DNA of 64,000 nt from Arthrobacter sp. UKPF54-2 (GTDB lineage: Bacteria > Actinomycetota > Actinomycetes > Actinomycetales > Micrococcaceae). The DNA lies in contig NZ_CP040174.1 of assembly GCF_007858535.1 (NCBI RefSeq), positions 434,001 through 498,000 of the forward strand, given 5' to 3'. Position 1 is the first letter of the stretch. The number at the start of each line of letters is the position of its first letter. A program made the position numbers and the translations under genes. This document shows positions 53,160 to 61,697 of this stretch, in pieces. Under the pieces are notes generated by a model. The model was not told the DNA's origin, ran no database searches, and saw nothing but the letters and a program-made list of their open reading frames with translations.

Positions 53160-53197
53160 AGGCGCCGGAGGCAGCTCGGGAGCTGCCTCCGGCGCCT
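53160..53197. terminator. Perfect 17-bp bidirectional terminator hairpin
   Basis: Arms 53160-53176 and 53181-53197 are exact complements with a CGGG loop, between the marR stop and the convergent phosphatase stop (22 bases away). A CTT follows on the plus strand and a CTG on the other; no T-run. Confidence 0.75.
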
Positions 53198-53219
53198 TGC
53201 CGGGTCGGGGCGGTCGGGA

Positions 53220-54500
53220 CTAGACGGTCAGGGCGGAAGTCCGGGCCGTGCCGTCGTAGCCCCCGGCGGGTGCCTTGAGCCCGTAGAGCCGGCCGATGGT
53301 GGGTGCCACGTCGGCGGTCCGGGCGGGTTCCGAGGAGACGGACTGCTTGACCACGGCCGGGCTGCCGCCGGACACGAAGAAGGGGATCGGCTCGGTGGCC
53401 GGGTGTCCGTGGTTGCCGGGGATGGGGTTGGAGATCACGTAAGGGTCGGAGAACCGCCAGCCCGCCCGGCAGTACGCCACCAGGTCGCCCGCTTCTGCCC
53501 CGAGCCGCAGGTCCGCCGGCTTGTTGACCGACAGGACGCCTTCGTGGGCCGCGACCAGCTGCTCGACGGCGGCCAGGCCGGCCGTCCGGTCGGCGTCGGA
53601 CCCGGTCCAGTAGAGCAGGTCCGCCCCGCCGTTCTGGGCGATCTTGACGCTGGACCGCAGCTCCGGCCGGGACTGCAGGATCAGGTCGATCGAGATGACG
53701 TTGCTCGGCAGCGACCAGTCCATCGAGTGGTCGGCCAGCACCATCACCACACTGGAATCCCACTTGCCGGTGCTCTTGAGGTGATCGATGAATCGGCCCA
53801 CCTGCACGTCGGTGTCCGCGAGGGCAGCTTCCCGCGCGGCCCGCAGCGTGGTTCCGGTGAGGTCGGAGTGCCCCACGCGGTCGATGTCGCCCAGGTTGGT
53901 GAAGACGAAGTCCGGGTCCGGCCCGGACACCATGGCGAGCAGCGCGTCCATGGTGGCGGCGTCGGGCGCGTGCCCTGTGACCGGCAGCAGCGGCTGGGGT
54001 TCCCAGCGGTAGCTGGCGCGGGTGCCGAAGATGCCGTAAAGGTACTTCTTGCTCAGCACCGAGCCGGTGGTGAGCCCGCGTTCCTGCAGCCGCTCCAGGA
54101 GCGTCGGAAAGTGCAGGTCGGTGGGGCGGTCGAGGTCCCGGACCGCACCCTCGGCGCGGTCGAAAATCGCGTTGGCCGGCACGCCCGAGCGGTCCGGGCG
54201 GACCCCGGTCATCATCATGACGTGGTTGGGGATGGTCTCCATCACGGGCAGGGACCGGGCCGACGGGAAGTTGGTGCCGGCGGCGCGCAGGGCGGCCAGC
54301 CGCGGTGTCAGGGCCGGCGTGATCTCGTCCGGGCGGCAGCCGTCCACCACAAGGACGTAGCTTCGCGTGCGTCGGGCCGCCGGGGCGGCCCAGACGGCCC
54401 CGGGCGCGGCGGACAGCACGACGGCGGCGCCGCCGGCTGCGGCGAGTTGCAGGAACTGCCGGCGGCCCGGCGTCGGCTGGTTGTTGGATAAACGGCTCAT
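53220..54500 (-). CDS. Tat-exported nucleotide pyrophosphatase/phosphodiesterase
   Basis: 426 residues. A Tat signal (GRRQFLQLAAAGGAAVVLSA) is followed by an alkaline-phosphatase-superfamily core: LVVDGCRPDEI (first metal Asp), PNHVMMMTGVRPD (nucleophile Thr near VMETIPNH), DIDRVGHSD, VMVLADHSMD and NHGH for the second metal. This is the type I phosphodiesterase/NPP family, acting outside the membrane on phosphodiesters or nucleotides. The ATG at 54500 overlaps the stop of the PhoD gene by 4 bases, so the two enzymes are made together, probably for phosphate scavenging. Confidence 0.88.
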   Translation of the reverse strand: MSRLSNNQPTPGRRQFLQLAAAGGAAVVLSAAPGAVWAAPAARRTRSYVLVVDGCRPDEITPALTPRLAALRAAGTNFPSARSLPVMETIPNHVMMMTGVRPDRSGVPANAIFDRAEGAVRDLDRPTDLHFPTLLERLQERGLTTGSVLSKKYLYGIFGTRASYRWEPQPLLPVTGHAPDAATMDALLAMVSGPDPDFVFTNLGDIDRVGHSDLTGTTLRAAREAALADTDVQVGRFIDHLKSTGKWDSSVVMVLADHSMDWSLPSNVISIDLILQSRPELRSSVKIAQNGGADLLYWTGSDADRTAGLAAVEQLVAAHEGVLSVNKPADLRLGAEAGDLVAYCRAGWRFSDPYVISNPIPGNHGHPATEPIPFFVSGGSPAVVKQSVSSEPARTADVAPTIGRLYGLKAPAGGYDGTARTSALTV

Positions 54501-56140
54501 GCGAGACCTCCCTGGGCAGGTGTGACCTTGCCCGTGTTGCTTTGGACATTGAAGGACGTGGACAGGGTCGATCCGGATCCGGCGGCGGTGCGCTCGGCGA
54601 GGACGTACCAGTCCATCCGCACGCCGGCGGGGGTCACGTCCAGGACGGAGTAGCCGTGCGAGTCGAAGTCCAGGTACTTCACGTGCGGGTTGGCCGCCTT
54701 GATGGCATTTTCGACGCCGACGGAACCGGTGCGGGGCGGGACGTTGAGGATGTCGTCGAGGTTGTCACTCGTGACGGAGGTGCAAACCAGTTCCGCGGCG
54801 ACCGAATCGCCGGTGAACGGGTAGGTGGCCGGATCGGCCGGGACGTCGCAGGCCCAGCCGGAGTGGATGTCGCCGGTGAGGAACACCGTGTCTTTGATGC
54901 TGTTGTCGCGCAGGTGGCGCACCACGCGGTTGCGGTCCGCCTCGTAGCCGTCCCACTGGTCAACGTTGTAGGGCACGCCGCTGATGCTCGTGCCGCCCAT
55001 CAGCTTCTGCACACCGGCCAGCTCCGCGGTGCTCAGGGTCGAGGGAACCCGGACCGGGGCGATCATGACGGGATTGCCGACCAGCTTCCACTGCGGGCCC
55101 GCGGAGTTGAGGTTGCCCAGCAGCCAGTCCATCTGGGGGGCGCCGGTGATGGTCCGGGCCGGGCTGCTGATCGAGGAGTCCGAACCGTTGGCGGCCTGCT
55201 GGTCGCGGTAGGTGCGCAGGTCCAGCATGGACAGGCTGGCCAGCGAGCCGAAGTCCAGACGGCGGTAGATCTGGCCGCCCGGTTCGTAGCGGACGGGCAT
55301 CCACTCCGCGTAGGCCCGGTGCGCGGCGGCGAAGCGCTCGCTCCAGGCGCCCTCGACGCCCGGCGTGTGGTTCTCGGCGCCGCCCTTCCAGGCGTCGTTG
55401 GCCGACTCGTGGTCGTCCCAGGTCACGATGAACGGGGCGGCTGCGTGCAGGGCCTGCAGGTCCGGGTCGGTCTTGTACTGGGCGTGGCGCCGGCGGTAGT
55501 GCTCCAGCTGGGTCATTTCGACGGCGGGGTCGTGCGGGCGGACCACCACGTCGCGGGCCTGGTAATCGCCGGGCGCGTATTCGTAGAGGTAGTCCCCCAG
55601 GTGAAGGACGGCGTCGAGGTCGCCCCGGGCGGCCAGGTGGCGGTACGAGGAGAAGTAGCCGGCCTGCCAGTTGGCGCAGGACACCACACCGAACTTCAGG
55701 CGGTCCACCGCGGCGCCGGCGGCCGGCGCGGTCCGGGTGCGGCCCGCCGGGGACACGGCCGCCCCCAGGGTGAAGCGGTACCAGTAGGTGGTGCCGGGGG
55801 CGAGCCGGCCGGCGATGACCTTGACCGTGTGGTCCCGGGCCGCGCCGGTGGCGGCAGTGCCCCTGGCCACGACTTTCCTAAAGCCGGCGTCGGCGGCCAC
55901 TTCCCAGCCAACGGAAACGTCGGGCCCCACCCCGCTGCCGGGCAGGGCATCCGGAGCCGGAGTGACCCGGGTCCACAGCAGCACGCTGCCGGGCATCGGG
56001 TCTCCGGAGGCGATGCCGTGGCCGAACGGCCCTGCGGTGGGGGCCGAAAAGGCGCCTGCGGGGGTGCTGTTGGCCAGGGCGCCGGCGACGGCGGCGACCC
56101 CGGCGGAGCGCAGTACTTGACGACGAGTAAAGGTAGTCAT
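54497..56140 (-). CDS. phoD: Tat-exported PhoD-like alkaline phosphatase
   Basis: 547 residues from the ATG at 56140. Tat signal TRRQVLRSAGVAAVAGALA. An N-terminal fibronectin-like domain (about 40-150) precedes the metallophosphatase core: VSCANWQAGYFS, LHLGDYLYEYAPG, VTWDDHESANDAW, and FLTGDIHSGWACD. PhoD enzymes need Ca and Fe and release phosphate from mono- and diesters. First gene of a two-gene operon with the NPP-like enzyme. No clear Pho box was identified in 56141-56310. Confidence 0.9.
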   Translation of the reverse strand: MTTFTRRQVLRSAGVAAVAGALANSTPAGAFSAPTAGPFGHGIASGDPMPGSVLLWTRVTPAPDALPGSGVGPDVSVGWEVAADAGFRKVVARGTAATGAARDHTVKVIAGRLAPGTTYWYRFTLGAAVSPAGRTRTAPAAGAAVDRLKFGVVSCANWQAGYFSSYRHLAARGDLDAVLHLGDYLYEYAPGDYQARDVVVRPHDPAVEMTQLEHYRRRHAQYKTDPDLQALHAAAPFIVTWDDHESANDAWKGGAENHTPGVEGAWSERFAAAHRAYAEWMPVRYEPGGQIYRRLDFGSLASLSMLDLRTYRDQQAANGSDSSISSPARTITGAPQMDWLLGNLNSAGPQWKLVGNPVMIAPVRVPSTLSTAELAGVQKLMGGTSISGVPYNVDQWDGYEADRNRVVRHLRDNSIKDTVFLTGDIHSGWACDVPADPATYPFTGDSVAAELVCTSVTSDNLDDILNVPPRTGSVGVENAIKAANPHVKYLDFDSHGYSVLDVTPAGVRMDWYVLAERTAAGSGSTLSTSFNVQSNTGKVTPAQGGLA

Positions 56141-56310
56141 GCATTCCAGTATCTCCACGCCGGAGCGCCAGAATGCCCGTTTTTCCGCCGCATTGGCCGG
56201 ACGTTCACCGAGAGTTAACCGTGGCGCAGTGCCGCCGCGGGCCCCGCCGGCGCTAGGCCTCTTGCCGTCCGCAAGACCCCGGAGTACGCTTAAACAACCA
56301 AGACATTGAT

Positions 56311-56324
56311 CAACCTATAGGTTG
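56311..56324. promoter_or_regulatory. ArsR-type operator palindrome CAACCTATAGGTTG
   Basis: A perfect 14-bp palindrome 23 bases before the ArsR start, flanked by A/T. The CAACC-N4-GGTTG form is usual before ArsR-AHSA1 pairs, which repress themselves. It probably overlaps the promoter -10 region. Confidence 0.7.
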
Positions 56325-56347
56325 AATAACGAGGGGTATGGGGCCCC

Positions 56348-56707
56348 GTGGCCAACGACGACGAACACCTCGACTCCGCCTTCCTGGCGCTGGCCGATCC
56401 CTTCCGCCGCCGCATCATCGCCCGGCTCAGCCGGGGCCCTGCCACAGTCAACGAATTGGCGGAACCCTTCGCGATCACCAAGCAGGCGGTCTCGAAGCAC
56501 ATCCAGGTCCTCGAGCAGGCGGGCCTCGTCACGCGCACGCGGGACGCCCAGCGCCGGCCCGTCCACCTGAATCCCGCACGGCTGGAGGCACTCACCGCAT
56601 GGATCGACCAGTACCGGTTGGTCCGCGAAGAGCAGTTCCGCAGCCTCGAGGCCGTGCTCCAATCCCAGGCCGCTGCACGCGGCACCCAGGCAAAGGACTC
56701 ATCATGA
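56348..56707 (+). CDS. ArsR family regulator
   Basis: 119 residues from a GTG at 56348. ALADPFRRRIIARLSRGPAT, AITKQAVSKHIQVLEQAGLV and RPVHLNPARLEALTAWIDQY form the SdpR-like ArsR winged helix without metal-binding Cys. It is coupled to the AHSA1 protein by a 4-base ATGA overlap. Such pairs are common; the partner may carry the ligand. A perfect operator precedes the gene. Confidence 0.9.
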   Translation: MANDDEHLDSAFLALADPFRRRIIARLSRGPATVNELAEPFAITKQAVSKHIQVLEQAGLVTRTRDAQRRPVHLNPARLEALTAWIDQYRLVREEQFRSLEAVLQSQAAARGTQAKDSS

Positions 56708-57186
56708 GCAACGCCCTGAAACTCACGGTTCCGGAAGGCCTGCCCTTCATCGACTTCGAGCGGGAGTTCGACTTCCCCGTCGCCGAGGTGTTCCGGGCCC
56801 ACAAGGAACCCGAGCTCGTCGCCCAGTGGCTCGGACCCCGGCGGCTCACCATGGACGTGGACCACTACGACTTCCGCACCGGCGGCAGCTACCGCTACAC
56901 GCACACCGGACCCGACGGCGTCGCCCACCGCTTCAGCGGCGTCTTCCACACCGTGCGGGAGAACGACTTCGCCATCCAGACGTTCGAATACGGCGGTTAC
57001 CCTGACGTGGTCAGCATCGAGGCCATCACCTTCCAGGATCTGGGCGGCGGCCGCACCCGGCTGAGCGCCCACGCGGTCTACCCCAGCATGGAGGCCCGCG
57101 ACGGCATGGCCTCCTCGGGGATGGAGGGCGGATTGACCGAGGCCTACAAGCGGCTCGAGGAGTTGCTGGCCGGCGCGAAAGTCTAG
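56704..57186 (+). CDS. SRPBCC/AHSA1 domain protein
   Basis: 160 residues from the ATG at 56704. FEREFDFPVAEVFRAHKEPE, VAQWLGPRRLTMDVDHYDFR and GGSYRYTH mark the AHSA1 (Aha1 C-terminal-like) subfamily. A ligand-binding helix-grip fold; the function is unknown but tied to the ArsR regulator by overlap. It ends 23 bases before a palindrome at the junction with sucD. Confidence 0.88.
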   Translation: MSNALKLTVPEGLPFIDFEREFDFPVAEVFRAHKEPELVAQWLGPRRLTMDVDHYDFRTGGSYRYTHTGPDGVAHRFSGVFHTVRENDFAIQTFEYGGYPDVVSIEAITFQDLGGGRTRLSAHAVYPSMEARDGMASSGMEGGLTEAYKRLEELLAGAKV

Positions 57187-57209
57187 GACCGCCGTCGTCC
57201 TTAAACCAA

Positions 57210-57272
57210 CAACGCGGGGTCACTCCGCGCCCATCCCAGCGAGTGGAATGGGCGGACGTGACCCCGCGTTGG
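57210..57272. terminator. Palindrome between the AHSA1 and sucD genes
   Basis: CAACGCGGGGTCAC (57210-57223) and its exact inverse (57258-57271) form a 14-bp stem. It continues inward, with a small offset, to CCCAT/ATGGG (57230-57234 with 57248-57252). It lies between convergent stop codons and probably ends both transcripts. Confidence 0.65.
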
Positions 57273-57297
57273 TGCTCCGGGAACGGAGCGGTGAAGC

Positions 57298-58200
57298 TTA
57301 GAGCGCTGCGAAGACTTCGCGCAGGAGCTTGGCGGTCTCGGACGGTGTCTTGCCGACCTTGACGCCGGCAGCCTCGAGGGCTTCCTTCTTGGCCTGGGCG
57401 GTGCCCGCGGAGCCGGAGACGATGGCGCCGGCGTGGCCCATGGTCTTGCCTTCCGGAGCGGTGAAGCCGGCCACGTAGCCGACGACCGGCTTGGTGACGT
57501 GGGCCTTGATGTAGTCGGCGGCACGCTCTTCGGCGTCGCCGCCGATTTCGCCGATCATCACGATCGCCTTGGTCTCGGGGTCAGCTTCGAAGGCTTCGAG
57601 GGCGTCGATGTGGGTGGTGCCGATGACCGGGTCGCCGCCGATGCCGATGGCGGTGGAGAAGCCGAGGTCGCGCAGTTCGTACATCATCTGGTAGGTCAGG
57701 GTGCCCGACTTGGAGACGAGGCCGATGGGGCCCTTGCCGGTGATGTTGGCCGGGGTGATGCCGACGAGGGCCTCGCCCGGGGTGATGATGCCGGGGCAGT
57801 TCGGCCCGATGATGCGGGTGACCTGCTTGCCGTTGGCGTCGACCTTGGACTGGGCCAGGGCCCAGAACTCGGCCGAGTCCTGGACCGGCACGCCTTCGGT
57901 GATGACAACGACCAGGCCAATGCCGGCCTCGATGGCTTCGACGACGGCGTCCTTGGTGAAGGCCGGCGGCACGAAGACGATGGAGACGTCGGCGCCGGTC
58001 TCGGCCATGGCTTCCTTGACGGTGCCGAAGACGGTGATTTCGTTGTCACCGTGCAGGACCGTGGTGCCGGCCTTGCGGGCATTGACGCCGCCGACAATGT
58101 TGGTGCCGGCCTTGAGCATCAGGGCGGTGTGCTTGGTGCCTTCGCCGCCGGTGATGCCCTGGACGATGACCTTGGAGTCCTTGTTCAGATAGATAGACAT
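57298..58200 (-). CDS. sucD: Succinyl-CoA synthetase alpha subunit
   Basis: 300 residues. Rossmann CoA-binding start [14 protein letters not shown], then [32 protein letters not shown] and the phospho-His loop [16 protein letters not shown]. It makes succinate and a nucleoside triphosphate from succinyl-CoA in the TCA cycle, as a partner of SucC 12 bases upstream. Normal length. Confidence 0.97.
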   Translation of the reverse strand: MSIYLNKDSKVIVQGITGGEGTKHTALMLKAGTNIVGGVNARKAGTTVLHGDNEITVFGTVKEAMAETGADVSIVFVPPAFTKDAVVEAIEAGIGLVVVITEGVPVQDSAEFWALAQSKVDANGKQVTRIIGPNCPGIITPGEALVGITPANITGKGPIGLVSKSGTLTYQMMYELRDLGFSTAIGIGGDPVIGTTHIDALEAFEADPETKAIVMIGEIGGDAEERAADYIKAHVTKPVVGYVAGFTAPEGKTMGHAGAIVSGSAGTAQAKKEALEAAGVKVGKTPSETAKLLREVFAAL

Positions 58201-58212
58201 AGTCGGGTCCCT

Positions 58213-59382
58213 TTACTTCGCTGCGTTGGCGAGCTCGGCAGCCTTGTCGGCGCCCTCGTCCATGGTGGCGGCCAGGGTAACCAGCGGGTGGTTGGCCTCG
58301 GCCAGGATGCGGCGGCCTTCCTCGACGTTGTTGCCGTCGAGGCGGACGACCAGCGGCTTGTTCGCGGAGTGGCCGAGTTCGGCGAGTGCGCCGACGATGC
58401 CCTTGGCGACAGCGTCACAGGCGGTGATGCCGCCGAAGACGTTGACGAAGACGGACTTGACCTGCTCGTCACCGAGGATGACGTCGAGGCCTGCAGCCAT
58501 GACCTCGGCGGAAGCTCCACCGCCGATGTCCAGGAAGTTGGCGGGCTTGACGTTGCCGTGGTTCTCGCCGGCGTAGGCAACGACGTCGAGCGTGGACATG
58601 ACCAGGCCGGCACCGTTACCGATGATGCCGACTTCGCCGTCGAGCTTGACGTAGTTCAGGTCCTGCGCCTTGGCCTTGGCCTCCAGCGGGTCCGCGGCGT
58701 CCTTGTCTTCAAGCTGGGCGTGCTTGGGGTGGCGGAAGTCGGCGTTCTCGTCGAGGGAGACCTTGCCGTCGAGGGCAACGATGTCGCCGGCGCCGGTCTT
58801 GACCAGCGGGTTGACCTCTACGAGGGTGGCGTCTTCCTTCTTGAAGACGTCCCAGAGCTTGAGGATCACGGCGGCGACCTTGCCGCGCAGTTCCTCGGCG
58901 AAGCCTGCGGCGGCAGCGATCTCGTCGGCCTTGGCCTGGTCGATGCCGACGGCCGGGTCGATGGCGATCTTGGCCAGGGCTTCGGGACGCTCGACGGCGA
59001 GCTGCTCGATTTCCATGCCGCCTTCCACCGAGCACATGGCCAGGTAGTTGCGGTTGGCGCGGTCCAGCAGGACGGAGAAGTAGTATTCCTCGGCGATGTC
59101 GGCACCCTGGGCAATCATCACCTTGTTGACGGTGTGGCCCTTGATGTCCATGCCGAGGATGTTGGTGGAGTGCTCCAGCGCCTCATCGGCGGTCTTGGCG
59201 ACCTTTACGCCGCCAGCCTTGCCGCGGCCACCGGCCTTAACCTGTGCCTTGACGACAGTTACGCCGCCGATCTTCTCGGCAGCTGCCTTTGCTTCTTCAG
59301 GGGTGTGCGCCACGATGCCAGCAAGCACGGGTACACCGTGCGCCTCGAACATATCGCGCGCCTGATATTCAAACAGGTCCAC
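58213..59382 (-). CDS. sucC: Succinyl-CoA synthetase beta subunit
   Basis: 389 residues. ATP-grasp start [20 protein letters not shown], then [39 protein letters not shown] (metal and nucleotide site) and [18 protein letters not shown]. First gene of the sucCD operon. The 225 bases upstream (59383-59607) carry its promoter; I see no other gene there and no secure -35/-10 pair. Confidence 0.97.
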   Translation of the reverse strand: MDLFEYQARDMFEAHGVPVLAGIVAHTPEEAKAAAEKIGGVTVVKAQVKAGGRGKAGGVKVAKTADEALEHSTNILGMDIKGHTVNKVMIAQGADIAEEYYFSVLLDRANRNYLAMCSVEGGMEIEQLAVERPEALAKIAIDPAVGIDQAKADEIAAAAGFAEELRGKVAAVILKLWDVFKKEDATLVEVNPLVKTGAGDIVALDGKVSLDENADFRHPKHAQLEDKDAADPLEAKAKAQDLNYVKLDGEVGIIGNGAGLVMSTLDVVAYAGENHGNVKPANFLDIGGGASAEVMAAGLDVILGDEQVKSVFVNVFGGITACDAVAKGIVGALAELGHSANKPLVVRLDGNNVEEGRRILAEANHPLVTLAATMDEGADKAAELANAAK

Positions 59383-59607
59383 GGTTTAGTGTCCTTCTAC
59401 GTCGAAGTAGTTTCTGTACAGCCGGACCCCACGTACTCGCGGTTACCGGGCTGCGGAATAAACGCACCCTGCGACAAGCTTGGAAACGAGCCACACGGCG
59501 CAATGCTCCTTGTTCGAACTCTAGTCCTTCCTGCGGACCAGCCCGTCCCAGAGTACCCGTTATGTGAGTAAGGACACTATTCTATTGGGCGTAGAAAAAC
59601 CGCTAGA

Positions 59608-60315
59608 TTACGGGGTTTTTGGGGCCTCCGACGGCGTCGGGGAGCCCGTTGTGGGGGCCGGTGAGATTAGCTCGTAACGGTCGCGCGAAATGAAGAAAGC
59701 CACGCCGGCGGAGACGTTTCCGCAGGCGATGCCGCCGTTGTACGCGGAGCAGCGCAGCCCGTTGCGCTCGACGTTTTGTCCCTCCGCAAGGACCGGCAAC
59801 TGGGATATCGGGCCGGTCCGGCTGCCCCTCGGCCCGAATTCGGCCTCCTGTTCTGTGACACCGGAGCGGCACTCGCCATAGACGGCAGAGTCCGGGGTCA
59901 GCAGGGCGGTGCCGCCAAGGTAGCCCAGGCCGGTGCCGCCGCAGTTGTCCCGGATGTCCTGGGGGTCCGGCTTCGGGTAGGCCGCGAGCTCGCAGTGGGC
60001 CACCGGCACGGTCGCGAACTTGCTGTTGCCGCCGGCGGAGAATCCGTTCTGTTCGTAGGGCAGGTTGATGTGGCCGCCGCGGGCGGAGGTCAACGAGCAG
60101 ACGGCGTTGCGGTCCTCGGTGACAAAGCTGAGGTAGTCCTGCCCGCCGCCCAGCGCCGCCGGGTCTGTCAGGGGCGCCCCCTTGAGCTGTTCCAGGACCG
60201 GTAGCGGCGCGGGCGGAACGTAGTCCGGGTCCTTCTGCGTGACGGTGCAGGCAGTGGCGGCCAGCAGCACGAGGGCGGCCAAGATCCCCAGAAGTGTCCG
60301 TCGCATGGGGTCCAT
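59608..60315 (-). CDS. Lipoprotein of unknown function (DUF6636-like fold)
   Basis: 235 residues from the ATG at 60315 (60306 is possible). Lipoprotein signal MRRTLLGILAALVLLAATAC. The mature part has six Cys, and its pattern (FVTEDRNAVCSLTS...CELAAYP...NCGGTG...YGECRSG...NGLRCSAYNGGIACGN...GVAFFISRDRYELI) resembles the secreted DUF6636 domain common in actinobacteria. A T/P/S tail ends it. Its role is unknown. It is downstream of the glycosyltransferase on the same strand with a 45-base gap. Confidence 0.75.
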   Translation of the reverse strand: MDPMRRTLLGILAALVLLAATACTVTQKDPDYVPPAPLPVLEQLKGAPLTDPAALGGGQDYLSFVTEDRNAVCSLTSARGGHINLPYEQNGFSAGGNSKFATVPVAHCELAAYPKPDPQDIRDNCGGTGLGYLGGTALLTPDSAVYGECRSGVTEQEAEFGPRGSRTGPISQLPVLAEGQNVERNGLRCSAYNGGIACGNVSAGVAFFISRDRYELISPAPTTGSPTPSEAPKTP

Positions 60316-60360
60316 TATGCCTGCACGTTTCACCCGCCCCGACGGGAAAGCGATGCCACC

Positions 60361-61689
60361 TCAGGCAAGGGTTCCGGGCGTCCCGCCGGCGGCGACGGTC
60401 GCCTTGATGACCTCGACGGCGGCGCCGACGCTGTCGTCCGCCTCGAACTGCTCGGCCATGGCCTGCGCCCGTGCGCGCCACGACGGATCGCCCAGCACGG
60501 TGTCGACGGCCGACCGGATGGCCGCGGCGCTGGGCGTCTCGGTCTTCAGGTTCACTCCGACGCCGGCGTACTCCACCCGCGCATTGACGTCGTTCTTCCC
60601 CTCGTTCAGTCCGGCGGTCACGAGCGGCACCCCGTGCGAGAGGGCCAGCAGCACGCCGCCGAACCCGCCGTTGGTGACAAATACGTCCGTGCCGGGGAAC
60701 ACCTGGGCGAAGTCGATGTAGTCCTCGACGACGACGTTGGGCTGCGGGTAGCGGCGCCTCAGTTCATCCGAGCCCACCCCACCGGTTGCCACGATGACCT
60801 GGGTATCCGTGTCCTTGAACGCCTCGATGGTGGGGATCATGAGTTTTGCCGGGTCCCGGTTGTCCACGGTGCCCTGGGTGACGACGACCCTCCTGCGGTA
60901 CTCCCCGGCCGCCGTGGGAGCCGCCGCCATGGGAGCCGCCACCGGAGCGCGGCCGGAGTCCCCGGCGCGGTGTGGCAGCAGGGCACCAACGTAGTGGACT
61001 TTCGGGTTGGTGTGCCGCCGCGGGAAGTCCAGGGACGCGGTGCCCGTCTGGATCACCGCGTGCGACCACCGGTAGGTTTCATCGAGGATGGCGGCCTCTT
61101 TGGGGGTCTGGAGTCCGTAGTTTTGCAGTTGCCGCACGTAGCTGACCCGGGCGGGCTTTGTGACGAACTGGTCCGAGACCAGCCGGGCGCCGGCGTGAAG
61201 GATCCGGTGGGCGGGCGTCCGTGCCGGGGCGAAGCCGAAAAACATCGGAGGCACCAGCGGGTCCGTTTCCATGTTGCCGATCGGCACAAAACTGACCACG
61301 GGTTTGCCCAGCACCACCGCCACGAGCCGCTGGATGAACATGGTGTTGTCGAGGACCACCCCGTCGAAAGGGAAGCGCTCGTGCACATCGCGGATGTCTT
61401 CGAAGAAGTTGCTGACGTTGCTCGCGAAGATCCGCTCGCCGTCGAACCTGATCGCCAGCGGCCCCTTGAGCCTGGCGCGTCGCGGGTAGAGCTCGTTGAG
61501 GTTGTCCGCGGTGTGCTCAACCGCCCGGTTGAACGGATAGTGCGGGATGCCCAGCTGGTCGAGTTTGGGCGCGAGTGTGGAGCCGGTGTACCAGCCAACC
61601 TCGTGGCCTTCGTCCCGCAGACGGACGCCGATGCCAGTCAGGGGGTTGAAGTGCCCGGCGATGGCCTGGCTGGCCAAGAGGATTTTCAT
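60361..61689 (-). CDS. UGT/MGT-like glycosyltransferase (GT1 family)
   Basis: 442 residues. N-terminal LLASQAIAGHFNPLTGIGVR (acceptor domain) and C-terminal VVVTQGTVDNRDPAKLMIPT, DYIDFAQVFPGTDVFVTNGG and FGGVLLALSHGVPLVTAGLN, the nucleotide-sugar-binding region of macrolide and rhamnosyl-type glycosyltransferases. The catalytic His is probably in AGHFNPL. Such enzymes glycosylate small hydrophobic molecules, including antibiotics. It starts 8 bases after the pcrA stop, so it may share that transcript. Confidence 0.9.
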   Translation of the reverse strand: MKILLASQAIAGHFNPLTGIGVRLRDEGHEVGWYTGSTLAPKLDQLGIPHYPFNRAVEHTADNLNELYPRRARLKGPLAIRFDGERIFASNVSNFFEDIRDVHERFPFDGVVLDNTMFIQRLVAVVLGKPVVSFVPIGNMETDPLVPPMFFGFAPARTPAHRILHAGARLVSDQFVTKPARVSYVRQLQNYGLQTPKEAAILDETYRWSHAVIQTGTASLDFPRRHTNPKVHYVGALLPHRAGDSGRAPVAAPMAAAPTAAGEYRRRVVVTQGTVDNRDPAKLMIPTIEAFKDTDTQVIVATGGVGSDELRRRYPQPNVVVEDYIDFAQVFPGTDVFVTNGGFGGVLLALSHGVPLVTAGLNEGKNDVNARVEYAGVGVNLKTETPSAAAIRSAVDTVLGDPSWRARAQAMAEQFEADDSVGAAVEVIKATVAAGGTPGTLA

Positions 61690-61697
61690 GCCTTATT

